A stretch of 64,000 nucleotides of DNA from positions 1 through 64,000 of the forward strand of contig DWZA01000051.1 of assembly GCA_019118365.1 (NCBI GenBank), in the 5' to 3' direction. Each line of letters begins with the position of its first letter. Position 1 is the stretch's first letter. This document shows positions 50,106 to 60,203 of this stretch, in pieces. Origin of the DNA: Candidatus Lachnoclostridium stercoravium. GTDB lineage: Bacteria; Bacillota; Clostridia; Lachnospirales; Lachnospiraceae. Under the pieces are notes generated by a model, which was not told the origin of the DNA, made no database searches, and saw only the letters and a list, made by a program, of their open reading frames with translations. The position numbers and the translations under genes are program-made.

Positions 50106-51470
50106 TTAGGAAAGGTTTAAAAGTTTTTTCATCCGTTTCATGCAATAGAAGAAAGCGGGGATTAGGAACAGATCAGCCATGATCCATGCGATCGGGGAAG
50201 CGAAACAGATGATGACGTAGCCCAGTATCGGAACAAGGACGAAACCGACGAACGCCCTGCCGACCATTTCGCAGACGCCGGCGGCGATGGCAAGGAAGCT
50301 GTAGCCCATTCCCTGGATGGTAAAACGCCACACATTTACCACAGTCAGGGGGATGTAGAACATGGAGTTAAAAGTAAGGAACATATGGGCCTGGTGGATC
50401 ACCACAGTTTCGTCTGCGTCCACGAACAGAAGAGGGATGACCCCGCCCAGCGAAAACAGGGCTGCAAATGCGAGGACAGAGTAAACGGCTCCGATCAGCG
50501 TGGCGGACTTCACGCCCTGCCAGATCCGGTCGATCTTGCCCGCCCCTACATTCTGTCCGGAATAGGTGGCCATGGTGCCGCCTAATGCGTCGAAAGGACA
50601 GCAGAAGAACATGCCGATCTTCTGCCCGGCGGTTACGGAAGCAACAGCTACGGAACCAAGGCTGTTGATGGCGGTCTGGATTACTACGGAGCCAATGGCT
50701 GTAATAGAATATTGAAGCCCCATGGGGATCCCCATTTTACAGAGGATGAGCATATGGTTCCTGCTGATCCTCGCTTCTCCAGGCTGCAGGTGCAGGATAG
50801 AAAAACGTTTTTTCATGTAGAACAGGCATAAAAAGCCGGATGCGGCCTGAGAAATGACCGTAGCATAAGCCGCGCCCGCCACGCCTGTTTTCACCGTTAC
50901 GATAAAAAACAGATCCAGAAAAATATTCAGGATACTGGAAAATACCAGAAAATATACAGGCGTTTTCGAATCGCCGAGAGAACGGATGATACCTGCCAGG
51001 ATGTTGTAAAGAAATGTGGCGGGTATTCCCAGGAAAATATAAAAGATATAGTTATAAGCTCCGTCGATGATATTGGAAGGCGTCTGCATCCAGACCAGGA
51101 TCTTCCTGGTAAGCAGGCAGACTGCCGCAGTCATGACCACCGCGAAGAAAAATGCGAGCCAGCCGGCGTTGGCGGCAAAACGGCGCATGTCTTTGTAATC
51201 CTGTGCGCCGAACCGCTGCGCCACCGGAATGGCAAAACCGGTGCAGACGCCGATGACAAACCCGTTTACCATAAAGTTGATCGCCGCAGTGGAGCCTACG
51301 GCGGCCAGGTCGTTTACTCCTAAGAACTTTCCTACGATGATAGTATCTACCATGCTGTAAAACTGCTGAAATAAAAGCCCCATGAGCATCGGGACGGCAA
51401 AGCCCAGGATCAGCCGTGACGGGCTGCCTGAGGTCATATCCCTGATCGGGGCGGAAGCCTGTTTGCTCAT
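50106..51470 (-). CDS. MATE family efflux transporter
   Basis: PSRLILGFAVPMLMGLLFQQFYSMVDTIIVGKFLG. Confidence 0.93.
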   Translation of the reverse strand: MSKQASAPIRDMTSGSPSRLILGFAVPMLMGLLFQQFYSMVDTIIVGKFLGVNDLAAVGSTAAINFMVNGFVIGVCTGFAIPVAQRFGAQDYKDMRRFAANAGWLAFFFAVVMTAAVCLLTRKILVWMQTPSNIIDGAYNYIFYIFLGIPATFLYNILAGIIRSLGDSKTPVYFLVFSSILNIFLDLFFIVTVKTGVAGAAYATVISQAASGFLCLFYMKKRFSILHLQPGEARISRNHMLILCKMGIPMGLQYSITAIGSVVIQTAINSLGSVAVASVTAGQKIGMFFCCPFDALGGTMATYSGQNVGAGKIDRIWQGVKSATLIGAVYSVLAFAALFSLGGVIPLLFVDADETVVIHQAHMFLTFNSMFYIPLTVVNVWRFTIQGMGYSFLAIAAGVCEMVGRAFVGFVLVPILGYVIICFASPIAWIMADLFLIPAFFYCMKRMKKLLNLS

Positions 51471-51650
51471 AATGATCCCTCCTAAAGTCCGATCCGTAAG
51501 ATCGTTTTGATCACGAAGTATCCGGCAAAACGCTTAATGTCCTTTTGCTGGATCGCTACAAAATTTTATAAAAAAATCTCTCTTTTTACAATTGTAAATA
51601 TTTACGAAAATAACGGAAAGACAAAGGAGGTCCTGTTGCATTTTTTTGTC

Positions 51651-52430
51651 TTAGCGGATCCGCTTTTCCAGGATGGAGATCCCCTGGTAAAGGATCGCCG
51701 AAATCAGACACAGGATAACGATGGACATTACCACCTGGTCCATACGGAAGGTCTGCTGGCCGTAGATGATCAGATATCCAAGTCCGGCATCCGCAGCCAG
51801 AAATTCACCGATGATAACGCCTACCAGGCAGAGCCCTACGTTTACCTTCATGCTGCTGATGATGACCGGAACGGAAGAGGGCAGGAGGACCTTGAAAAGG
51901 ACATCAGCCCTGGTTCCGCCAAAAGCCCGGATCAGTTTGATCTTTTCCGGATCGGTCTGATGAAAGTTTGTAAAAAGGGTCATGATGGAGCCGAAGAGGG
52001 CCACAGAAACGGCTGCGACTATGATGGTTTTCCTGTTATTTCCCAGCCATACGATCAGAAGTGGAGCCAGGGCCGACTTGGGAAGGCTGTTTAAGGCGAC
52101 GAGATAAGGTTCGGCTATATCGGCAAAACTCTTCCACGACCATAAAAGGAGAGCGGCTCCCAGACTGACGGATACCACAAGGAAGAAGCTGAGGAGCGTT
52201 TCCCACATGGTCACGCCGATGTGGAGAAAAATACTCTTGTCCTCTGTCATCCGCAGAAAACAGGAGGCGATCTTTAAAGGAGAACTGAAGATAAAATCGT
52301 TCAGTGTCCCAGTCTGGGCTCCCAGCTCCCATAAAGCGAGAAAGAGGACGAGGATCATAAAACGGAGTATGGTTACCTTCTGCCGGTAAAACCGTTCTTT
52401 TAAAAGAAATTCCTGCTGCGCGGGGCTCAT
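51651..52430 (-). CDS. ABC transporter permease (NitT/TauT type)
   Basis: Permease pattern LPKSALAPLLIVWLGNN...FGGTRADVLFKVLLPSS; start taken as the internal Met. Confidence 0.88.
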   Translation of the reverse strand: MSPAQQEFLLKERFYRQKVTILRFMILVLFLALWELGAQTGTLNDFIFSSPLKIASCFLRMTEDKSIFLHIGVTMWETLLSFFLVVSVSLGAALLLWSWKSFADIAEPYLVALNSLPKSALAPLLIVWLGNNRKTIIVAAVSVALFGSIMTLFTNFHQTDPEKIKLIRAFGGTRADVLFKVLLPSSVPVIISSMKVNVGLCLVGVIIGEFLAADAGLGYLIIYGQQTFRMDQVVMSIVILCLISAILYQGISILEKRIR

Positions 52431-53233
52431 GATTGCTTCAGCTCCTTCCATAACTGATTGAAATAAGAGGGAAATTCCGGCGCGTTTCTTCTTTCCAGCG
52501 GCGTCAGGCCGTCCTCAAAAGAAAGGGGGAGTATTTTTTTTACTGTTCCCGGACGCTTCGAAAGAACGATGACCCGGTCGGCCATGCTGATGGCTTCCGA
52601 CAGGTCATGGGTGATAAGGATCGCTGTTTTCTTCGTGCTTCGTATCATATGACTGATATCGTCGCAGACGTCCAGACGGGTCTGATAGTCCAGGGCGGAA
52701 AAGGGTTCGTCGAGAAGGAGAAGCTCAGGATCCAGCACAAGGGTCCGGATGAAAGCGGCTCGCTGGCGCATGCCGCCGGACAAGGCAGAAGGCCTGGCAT
52801 TTTCAAAATCACCCAGGCCGTAAGTTTTTAAAAGCGTATGGAGTTTTTCCGCAGACTGCGGGTTCAGTTTCTTCTGGATCTCAAGTCCAAGGGCAGCGTT
52901 GGAGAAGACGGAACGCCATTCAAACAGATGGTCGCGCTGAGGCATATATCCGATGTCAGAAGCGGCGTTCATGCCCCGGCCTACAGGCGCCCCTTTAAGG
53001 AGTACCGCGCCTTCGTCAGGGGAAAGGAGCCCGATGATCAAAGATAAAAGGGTGGATTTGCCGCAGCCGGAAGGGCCTGCGACAGCGATGAATTCTCCTT
53101 TGTTTACGGAGAAAGATATATCAGAAAGGGCCAGGGTCTCGCCCTCAGAAGTATGATAGGAGTAGCTGAGGTTTCGTATGTCCAGGAGAGGGGGCTCTCC
53201 GTCGCATGTTCCTGGCGGAAGATTGCGTTCCAT
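52427..53233 (-). CDS. ABC transporter ATP-binding protein (NitT/TauT type)
   Basis: GPSGCGKST; LSGGMRQR; LLLLDEPFSALD. Confidence 0.95.
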   Translation of the reverse strand: MERNLPPGTCDGEPPLLDIRNLSYSYHTSEGETLALSDISFSVNKGEFIAVAGPSGCGKSTLLSLIIGLLSPDEGAVLLKGAPVGRGMNAASDIGYMPQRDHLFEWRSVFSNAALGLEIQKKLNPQSAEKLHTLLKTYGLGDFENARPSALSGGMRQRAAFIRTLVLDPELLLLDEPFSALDYQTRLDVCDDISHMIRSTKKTAILITHDLSEAISMADRVIVLSKRPGTVKKILPLSFEDGLTPLERRNAPEFPSYFNQLWKELKQS

Positions 53234-53249
53234 AAATATGCCTCCCTGT

Positions 53250-53281
53250 CTGTTTTTATATGATTATCATATGAAAAACAG
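53250..53281. promoter_or_regulatory. Inverted repeat upstream of the ABC ATPase gene / downstream of the GNAT pseudogene
   Basis: CTGTTTTTATATGA-TTA-TCATATGAAAAACAG (one-base bulge). Confidence 0.45.
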
Positions 53282-53284
53282 GAT

Positions 53285-53576
53285 TTACCGGTGCATATCA
53301 TAATTGATCCGGACCATATGGAGATGGTCTTCCCAGATGCCGTTGATCTTAAGGTAATATTTAGAGAGACCTTCATTGATAAAATGGTTGTGTTCAAGGA
53401 CTTTGAGAGACGGTATATTTTTAGGCATGACATTAGCTTCAATACGATGGAGATGAAAATTCTTTTCGTACGGGTTCAAATTCTTCTAAAAAGCGGCGAT
53501 TTCGTTTATAATATTCAGCCGCCTGACTGGAAAGGCATATGTCTGGGCCAACAAGTCTGATAAATTTATTTTCCAT
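53285..53576 (-). pseudogene. GNAT (RimJ/RimL-type) acetyltransferase remnant with internal deletion and frameshift
   Basis: N-terminal frame MENKFIRLVGPDICLSSQAAEYYKRNRRFLEEFEPVRKEFSSPSY* (53576-53439); C-terminal frame HLHRIEANVMPKNIPSLKVLEHNHFINEGLSKYYLKINGIWEDH (53479-53285); the central catalytic region is missing. Confidence 0.8.
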
Positions 53577-53607
53577 CTCGAAATCTCCTTCTGAATAAAT
53601 AAAATAA

Positions 53608-53718
53608 AGCTCCCCGGCAGCTGCGTGTTTCTAAGGGATAGTCAAAGGTGAGCTTAGACACCAGCTATAGGCCAGGGACGGGAAACGTCCAGCCTACTCC
53701 TCCCAGAACCGGGGAACT
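53608..53718. ncRNA. Orphan structured-RNA candidate (three-way-junction-like), strand ambiguous
   Basis: Closing stem AGCTCCCCGG/CCGGGGAACT; inner hairpins GTG-TT-TCTAAG/CTTAGA-CAC and TAGGC...GGACG-GGAAA-CGTCC...GCCTA; located between two protein genes. Confidence 0.4.
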
Positions 53719-53741
53719 TCTTCATTATAGAGCTTTTCTTA

Positions 53742-54590
53742 TCATTTTACAATGCTTTCCTCTAATTCCTGCACAGAAATCCCGTCAAAGACCAGATCCA
53801 GCCATTTCGCGATCTGGTCAGGATCGGACTCCTGAAGGATGGCTGTTTTCAGCTCCGTTGAAACGGGACCACCGTTTCTTCGTTCCAGGAAGCGCAGAAG
53901 GGCTTCTGCCTGCCCTTCCCGGATTCCAGCGGCCTTTCCTTCCCGGATTCCGGCGGCCTTTCCTTCCTGGATTCCAGCGGCTTTTCCTTCTTGGATTCCA
54001 GCGGCTCTGCCCTGTTCATAAAGCGTTTTTTCGTGAAGTTCTTCGTTATATTCTTCTAATATCACGTTTGTCACCTCCGCTCGATGTTTTTCCAGCAGCT
54101 CTTTATTGTGGCCAAAGTTGATATTGATGATCTGGGCAGTGCATTCCAGGCAGGGAATCCCGTCTGGTTTCATAAAAGCCTGAGATAAATAAAGCTCCTG
54201 CCGGTCAGGCTCAGTCTTCAGACCATTGTAAAGCACGATATACCGGGGAGTCGGAAGTTTCAGAAGAGTACTGGAATAAATGTCCAGGTGATGCTCTGCG
54301 ATATAGCCCTGATAGATATTGCTGAAATAAAAGAGTCCTCGCAGCGGCATGTTGGGATTCCAGCTGCTCTGCTGTTCGTAGAGATTCATAACGTCTTCGA
54401 TCAAAAAAGAAACGTCATTTTTCAGCCCCATGTATATGACGTTTTCGATGGTCGTAACGATCAATGCATCCGGATCGTTATAGTCCGTGCCGTTGATCGC
54501 GTTATAGAGATCGAGCAGCTCCTTCTTTTCGCGGAAGACCATCCGAAACAGGCTGTCCTTATAACTGCGGGTTATTTTTTCATTAGTCAT
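53742..54590 (-). CDS. Rpn family recombination-promoting nuclease/putative transposase
   Basis: MTNEKITRSYKDSLFRMVFREKKELLDLYNAINGTDY...; C-terminal AAGIQEGK repeats. Confidence 0.85.
   Translation of the reverse strand: MTNEKITRSYKDSLFRMVFREKKELLDLYNAINGTDYNDPDALIVTTIENVIYMGLKNDVSFLIEDVMNLYEQQSSWNPNMPLRGLFYFSNIYQGYIAEHHLDIYSSTLLKLPTPRYIVLYNGLKTEPDRQELYLSQAFMKPDGIPCLECTAQIININFGHNKELLEKHRAEVTNVILEEYNEELHEKTLYEQGRAAGIQEGKAAGIQEGKAAGIREGKAAGIREGQAEALLRFLERRNGGPVSTELKTAILQESDPDQIAKWLDLVFDGISVQELEESIVK
53915..54010 (-). repeat. About 4-5 tandem copies of a 24-bp-class coding repeat (AAGI[QR]EGK)
   Basis: Protein repeat RAAGIQEGKAAGIQEGKAAGIREGKAAGIREGQAE; period is 8 aa. Confidence 0.8.
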
Positions 54591-54813
54591 AAAATTTCTC
54601 CTTCCATTATATAATATTTTGTTGCGGCACGCAAATTTTTCTGTGTGGGAATGGTTCCGGATCAGAAGGAACGGAGCGGCATAAAGCCAGAACAGACGCC
54701 TTGCGGCAAAGATTGGAAATTTGAGATATTTTAATCGTATCACAAACAGACTGTATACACAATCGACAATTTATCCTGGCGCACTGGCTGATACAAAAGT
54801 TTTGTGAAATCCC

Positions 54814-54842
54814 TTGCAATTCTTTCGTGATAGTGGTATACT
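54814..54842 (+). promoter_or_regulatory. Sigma-A-type promoter of the rimP-nusA operon
   Basis: TTGCAA - 17 bp - TATACT. Confidence 0.75.
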
Positions 54843-54870
54843 ACACACGATTACATGACAGATTGCTTGA

Positions 54871-54898
54871 AAGAGTGGACATAACGTCCACTCTTTTT
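54871..54898 (+). terminator. Leader attenuator/intrinsic terminator upstream of rimP
   Basis: AGAGTGGAC-ATAAC-GTCCACTCTTTTTC, perfect 9-bp stem plus U tract. Confidence 0.85.
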
Positions 54899-54972
54899 CG
54901 TAGCAGAGGAGAAGATCCATTGGATACTGTCGGGGATCTGATCTGGCAGAGCAGGGAAAAGAGGTGGTTTTA

Positions 54973-55437
54973 ATGGCGAAAAGAGAGGCATATGAATCAA
55001 AGGTCGAGAACTATCTCCTGCCGATGATGGAGGAGTATGGATTTGAACTGGTAGACGTGGAATATGTGAAGGAGGCCGGGACCTGGTATCTGAGAGCATA
55101 TATTGATAAGGAAGGCGGGATTTCCGTAGACGACTGCGAGGTCGTGAGCCGGAGGCTGAGCGACTGGCTGGATAAGGAGGACTTTATTGAGGAAAGCTAC
55201 ATCCTGGAAGTAAGTTCTCCAGGGCTTGGAAGGCCGCTGAAGAAGGAAAAAGATTTTGTAAGGAGCCTGGGAAAGGATGTTGAGATCCGGCTTTACCGGG
55301 CAAAAGACAAGAGAAAAGAGTTTACCGGAGCGCTGAAGGCTTTTGACCGGGATACAGTCACGATCGAAGAAGACGGGAAGGAGATCACCTTTGAACGTCC
55401 GGAAATTGCATTGATCCGATTAGCATTTGATTTTTGA
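54973..55437 (+). CDS. rimP: Ribosome maturation factor RimP
   Basis: YGFELVDVEYVKEAGTWYLRAYIDKEGGISVDDCE. Confidence 0.96.
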   Translation: MAKREAYESKVENYLLPMMEEYGFELVDVEYVKEAGTWYLRAYIDKEGGISVDDCEVVSRRLSDWLDKEDFIEESYILEVSSPGLGRPLKKEKDFVRSLGKDVEIRLYRAKDKRKEFTGALKAFDRDTVTIEEDGKEITFERPEIALIRLAFDF

Positions 55438-55458
55438 AACATGTAGGAGGATAAAAAG

Positions 55459-56670
55459 ATGAATAAGGAACTGATCGAGGCGCTTGATATTTTGGAAAAA
55501 GAAAAAAATATCAGCAAGGAGACATTGCTGGAGGCTATTGAGAACTCCCTCCTTACAGCCTGTAAGAATCACTTTGGGAAGGCAGACAATGTAAAGGTAA
55601 CGATCAATGCTGTCACAGGTGATTTCTCAGTTATCGCGGAAAAGGAAGTTGTGGAGCAGCCGGAAGACGATATGCTCCAGATCAGCCTGGAGAAAGCAAG
55701 AGAGATCGCGCCCAACTGCGGGCTGGGCGACATTGTCCAGGTGCCGATCAAATCAAAGGAATTTGGCCGTATCGCCACACAGAACGCAAAGAACGTGATC
55801 CTTCAGAAGATCCGTGAAGAGGAGAGAAAGGTTCTTTACAACGAATATTACAGCATGGAAAAAGATGTTGTGACCGGTATCGTACAGAGATACCTGGGCA
55901 GGAACATCAGCATTAACCTTGGAAAGGTAGACGCGATCTTAAATGAGTCCGAGCAGGTTAAGGGAGAGGTATTCAAGCCAACGGAACGTATCAAGGTATA
56001 CATCCTGGAAGTAAAGGATACGCCGAAGGGGCCGAGGATCTCCGTTTCCAGGACTCATCCGGATCTGGTAAAGAGGCTGTTTGAGTCAGAAGTGGCAGAA
56101 GTGAGAGACGGCACCGTAGAGATCCGCGCTATCGCAAGAGAAGCCGGATCCAGAACGAAGATCGCGGTAAGCTCCAACGACCCGAACGTGGATCCGGTCG
56201 GCGCATGCGTAGGCTTAAACGGAGCCAGAGTCAATTCTATTGTCAACGAGCTGAGAGGCGAGAAGATCGATATCATCAACTGGGACGACAACCCGGCGTA
56301 CCTGATCGAAAACGCATTAAGCCCGTCAAAGGTCATCTGCGTTGTGGCGGATGAAGACGAGAAAGAGGCGCAGGTCATCGTGCCGGATTACCAGCTTTCT
56401 CTGGCGATCGGCAAAGAAGGCCAGAACGCAAGGCTTGCCGCCCGTCTTACCGGGTATAAGATCGATATCAAGAGCGAGACGCAGGCCAGAGAGATGGGAC
56501 TGTTTGAAGAGCTGGGACTGGACGGCCAGTATGAGATGGACGGTTCTTTTGACGGAGCTGATTATGACGGACCGATAAGCGGAGAAGAGCCGTATCCGGA
56601 AGACGGAGATTATCCGGAGGACGAAGGCTATCCGGAAGAACCGTCAGATAGCAGCGAAGAGGATCAGTAA
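55459..56670 (+). CDS. nusA: Transcription termination/antitermination protein NusA
   Basis: NusA N-terminal domain, S1 and KH domains (DPVGACVGLNGARVNSIVNELRGEKIDIINW). Confidence 0.97.
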   Translation: MNKELIEALDILEKEKNISKETLLEAIENSLLTACKNHFGKADNVKVTINAVTGDFSVIAEKEVVEQPEDDMLQISLEKAREIAPNCGLGDIVQVPIKSKEFGRIATQNAKNVILQKIREEERKVLYNEYYSMEKDVVTGIVQRYLGRNISINLGKVDAILNESEQVKGEVFKPTERIKVYILEVKDTPKGPRISVSRTHPDLVKRLFESEVAEVRDGTVEIRAIAREAGSRTKIAVSSNDPNVDPVGACVGLNGARVNSIVNELRGEKIDIINWDDNPAYLIENALSPSKVICVVADEDEKEAQVIVPDYQLSLAIGKEGQNARLAARLTGYKIDIKSETQAREMGLFEELGLDGQYEMDGSFDGADYDGPISGEEPYPEDGDYPEDEGYPEEPSDSSEEDQ

Positions 56671-56694
56671 CAGAAAGAATGGAAGTGACGGATA

Positions 56695-56967
56695 TTGGCA
56701 GTAAAAAAAGTCCCGCTGAGGCAGTGCGTCGGCTGCGGCGAAATGAAAAATAAAAAAGAAATGATCCGGATCTTAAAAACGGCGGAAGGCGATTTTACGC
56801 TGGACGCCACCGGAAGAAAGAACGGCAGAGGCGCGTATCTCTGCCCGGATATGGAGTGTTTCCGGAAGGCGGTAAAAAACCACGGCCTGGAACGATCCTT
56901 TAAAATGGCTATTCCGAAGGAAGTGTACGAGGCGCTGGAAAAGGAGATGGAACAGATTGGACAATAA
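56695..56967 (+). CDS. ylxR: YlxR family RNA-binding protein (TTG start)
   Basis: VPLRQCVGCGEMKNKKEMIRI; RKNGRGAYLCPD. Confidence 0.93.
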   Translation: MAVKKVPLRQCVGCGEMKNKKEMIRILKTAEGDFTLDATGRKNGRGAYLCPDMECFRKAVKNHGLERSFKMAIPKEVYEALEKEMEQIGQ

Positions 56968-57292
56968 CAGGAAAACGCTGAATCTGATCAGTCTGGCCAC
57001 AAAAGCGGGGAAAACCGTAAGCGGAGAATTTTCCACGGAAAAAGCGGTAAAGACTGGAAGGGCTTTTCTGGTGATCGTTTCGGAGGAAGCTTCAGATAAT
57101 ACAAAAAAGATGTTTACCAATATGTGTACTTACTATGAAGTCCCTATCTGCATTTTTGGTAAAAAAGAAGAACTGGGCCATGCTATGGGAAAGGAATTTC
57201 GAGCTTCCCTGGCGGTTTTGGACGATGGGTTCTCGAAGGCGATCGTAAAACAAATGGATCTGGCAGGAGGCGGTAAGTATGAGAGTAAATGA
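56957..57292 (+). CDS. ylxQ: L7Ae-family ribosomal-like protein (YlxQ)
   Basis: [44 protein letters not shown]. Confidence 0.92.
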   Translation: MDNNRKTLNLISLATKAGKTVSGEFSTEKAVKTGRAFLVIVSEEASDNTKKMFTNMCTYYEVPICIFGKKEELGHAMGKEFRASLAVLDDGFSKAIVKQMDLAGGGKYESK

Positions 57293-60161
57293 TCTGGCAA
57301 AAGAATTAGGCAAAACAAATAAAGAGATACTGGAAATATTACAAAAGAACCATGCGGAGGTGAAAAGCCACATGTCTAATATTAATGAAGAGCAGATTTC
57401 AATGGTGAAGAAGGAAGTAGCCGGTCAGGCCAAAGAGCCTGCAGGCCGTCCGGAAGCGCCAAAGACAGAAGGAGAAAAAGGAAGCGGGGCAGCGCAGGGA
57501 GAAGCTCCCAAGAAGAAGATAGCAGCTGTTTTCCGCCCTCAGAACTCACAGCAGATGAGAAACATGCGTCCGGCCCGTCCTCAGGGAAGCCGTCCGGCTG
57601 GCCAGGGAGAGGGAAGACGTCCGGGAGCGGCAGGTTCTGCGCCGGCTGGCCAGGGACGCCCGGCAGGACAGCAGGCAGTCCAGGCTCAGGAGAATCAGGC
57701 AAAGCCAAGGCAGGCAGTTTCTGAAAATAAGAAGCCGGAGGCTGGCCCACAGGCAGCCCAGGGCGGTTTTGGCGGAAAAGATAACCGCGATAACCGTGAA
57801 GGAAGCCGCCGCGAGGGAGGCTTTAGCGGAAGGGATAACCGCGATAATCGCGAAGGAGGCCGCCGTGAAGGAGGCTTTAGCGGAAGAGATAACCGCGACA
57901 ATCGCGAAGGAGGCCGCCGTGAAGGAGGCTTCGGTGGAAGAGATAACCGCGACAACCGCGAAGGAGGCCGCCGTGAAGGAGGCTTCGGCGGAAGAGATAA
58001 CCGCGACAACCGCGAAGGAGGCCGCCGCGAAGGAGGCTTCGGCGGAAGAGATAACCGCGATAATCGCGAAGGAGGCCGCCGTGAAGGAGGCTTTGGCGGA
58101 AGAGATAACCGCGATAATCGCGAAGGAGGCCGCCGCGAAGGAGGCTTTGGCGGAAAGGACAGCCGCGACAGCCGTGAAGGAGGCCGTTCCCAGGGCGGAA
58201 GGAGAGACAGCGGAAGGAGCAGCAGCTCTTTCGACACTCCGATCCAGACAAAGCCGCAGAGCACCCGTCAGCAGAATAAAAATAATTATAAAAATGACAA
58301 ATACGATAAACGGGACAGAGATGAAGATATGCCGATGAAGTCTGGAAAGACTTCCAAGCATCCGTTCCAGATGCCGCAGAAGCCGGCGGAACAGAAAGTG
58401 GAAGAGACAGTTAAATCTATCGTGATCCCGGAAGTCCTTACAATTAAGGATCTGGCTGAAAAAATGAAGCTGCAGCCGTCAGCGATCGTAAAGAAGCTTT
58501 TCATGCAGGGCAAGATCGTTACCTTAAATCAGGAGATCGACTATGAGCAGGCGGAAGAGATCGCTCTGGAATACGACGTTCTCTGCGAAAAAGAGAAGAA
58601 AGTGGACGTGATCGAAGAACTCCTGAGAGAGGACGAAGAGTCTGAGGACAATATGGTGGAAAGACCTCCGGTAGTATGCGTTATGGGCCATGTTGACCAC
58701 GGAAAGACCTCCCTTCTGGATGCAATCCGCAAGACGAACGTTACAGAAAAAGAGGCGGGCGGCATTACGCAGCACATCGGCGCATATGTAGTAGAGATCA
58801 ACGGACAGAGGATCACCTTCTTAGATACGCCGGGCCACGAGGCATTTACCGCTATGCGTATGAGAGGAGCCCAGGCTACGGATATCGCTATCCTGGTAGT
58901 AGCGGCGGACGACGGCGTTATGCCTCAGACCGTAGAGGCGATCAACCATGCGAAAGCAGCCGGAGTTGAGATCATCGTAGCGGTGAATAAGATCGATAAA
59001 CCCAGCGCAAACGTAGACCGCGTAAAGCAGGAGATGTCCGAATACGGTCTGGTTCCGGAAGACTGGGGCGGAAGCACCATCTTTGTTCCGGTATCCGCTC
59101 ATACAAAAGAAGGTATCAAGGACCTGCTTGAGATGATCCTTCTGACAGCGGAAGTGATGGAATTAAAGGCGAACCCGCGCAGGAACGCGAGAGGCCTTGT
59201 GATCGAGGCGGAGCTGGATAAGGGCAAAGGCCCGGTAGCTACTGTCCTGGTGCAGAAAGGTACGCTCCATATCGGTGATAATATCGCAGTAGGTTCCTGC
59301 CATGGCAAGATCCGCGCGATGATGGACGACAAGGGACGCCGCGTAAAAGAGGCCGGCCCATCTACTCCTGTGGAGATCCTGGGCTTAAACGACGTTCCAG
59401 GAGCCGGAGAGATCTTCATCGTTATGGATAATGAAAAGGATGCAAGGCATTTTGCCGAGACATTTATTTCAGAAGGCAAGAACAAGCTTCTGGAAGATAC
59501 AAAGATGAAGCTGTCTCTGGACGATCTGTTCACACAGATCAAGGCAGGAAATGTAAAAGAGCTGCCGATCATTGTGAAGGCGGACGTACAGGGTTCCGTA
59601 GAAGCGGTAAAGCAGAGCCTGACCAAGCTTTCCAACGAAGAAGTAGTAGTAAAAGTGATCCATGGAGGAGTCGGCGCGATCAACGAATCCGACGTTACCC
59701 TTGCGGCAGCATCCAACGCGATCATCATCGGCTTTAACGTAAGGCCGGATGCAACGGCAAAATCTACTGCGGAGAGAGAAAAAGTGGATATCCGGCTGTA
59801 CCGCGTGATCTATCAGGCCATCGAGGACGTGGAAGCGGCTATGAAGGGCATGCTGGATCCGGTATTCGAGGAGAAAGTGATCGGCCACGCGATCGTGCGC
59901 CAGACGTTCAAGGCTTCCGGTGTGGGAACCATTGCCGGCGCTTATGTAACAGACGGAAAATTCCAGAGAGGCTGCTCCTGCAGGTTATCCAGAGGGGGAG
60001 AACAGCTCTTTGACGGCGGCCTGACATCCCTGAAGCGTTTCAAAGATGACGTGAAGGAAGTGGCTGCAGGATATGAGTGCGGTCTTGTATTTGATAAATT
60101 CAACGATATCCAGGAAGACGATACTATAGAAGCATACATCATGGTGGAGGTTCCCAGGTAA
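57279..60161 (+). CDS. infB: Translation initiation factor IF-2
   Basis: [46 protein letters not shown]. Confidence 0.97.
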   Translation: MRVNDLAKELGKTNKEILEILQKNHAEVKSHMSNINEEQISMVKKEVAGQAKEPAGRPEAPKTEGEKGSGAAQGEAPKKKIAAVFRPQNSQQMRNMRPARPQGSRPAGQGEGRRPGAAGSAPAGQGRPAGQQAVQAQENQAKPRQAVSENKKPEAGPQAAQGGFGGKDNRDNREGSRREGGFSGRDNRDNREGGRREGGFSGRDNRDNREGGRREGGFGGRDNRDNREGGRREGGFGGRDNRDNREGGRREGGFGGRDNRDNREGGRREGGFGGRDNRDNREGGRREGGFGGKDSRDSREGGRSQGGRRDSGRSSSSFDTPIQTKPQSTRQQNKNNYKNDKYDKRDRDEDMPMKSGKTSKHPFQMPQKPAEQKVEETVKSIVIPEVLTIKDLAEKMKLQPSAIVKKLFMQGKIVTLNQEIDYEQAEEIALEYDVLCEKEKKVDVIEELLREDEESEDNMVERPPVVCVMGHVDHGKTSLLDAIRKTNVTEKEAGGITQHIGAYVVEINGQRITFLDTPGHEAFTAMRMRGAQATDIAILVVAADDGVMPQTVEAINHAKAAGVEIIVAVNKIDKPSANVDRVKQEMSEYGLVPEDWGGSTIFVPVSAHTKEGIKDLLEMILLTAEVMELKANPRRNARGLVIEAELDKGKGPVATVLVQKGTLHIGDNIAVGSCHGKIRAMMDDKGRRVKEAGPSTPVEILGLNDVPGAGEIFIVMDNEKDARHFAETFISEGKNKLLEDTKMKLSLDDLFTQIKAGNVKELPIIVKADVQGSVEAVKQSLTKLSNEEVVVKVIHGGVGAINESDVTLAAASNAIIIGFNVRPDATAKSTAEREKVDIRLYRVIYQAIEDVEAAMKGMLDPVFEEKVIGHAIVRQTFKASGVGTIAGAYVTDGKFQRGCSCRLSRGGEQLFDGGLTSLKRFKDDVKEVAAGYECGLVFDKFNDIQEDDTIEAYIMVEVPR
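57763..58194 (+). repeat. 54-bp tandem repeats (about 8 units) encoding GF(G/S)G(R/K)[13 protein letters not shown] in IF-2
   Basis: Directly visible near-identical 54-bp units. Confidence 0.93.
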
Positions 60162-60203
60162 GGGAGCCCCGCCGGTAGGAGTCCTGGATATAGAAAGGAC
60201 GAC

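Noticed and set aside
53608-53718. T-box, SAM, TPP, cobalamin, lysine or 6S RNA assignment for the orphan RNA candidate
   Set aside because: None of the conserved sequence cores I know for these classes (for example the T-box AGGGTGGNACCGCG) is present on either strand.
57763-58194. Possible CRISPR array
   Set aside because: Contiguous 54-bp coding units with no unique spacers and no cas genes.
57546-58361. Long alternative-frame and antisense ORFs over the IF-2 repeat (271, 189, 189, 124 aa)
   Set aside because: They arise because the 54-bp repeat (a multiple of 3) keeps all frames open; IF-2 is the clear coding frame.
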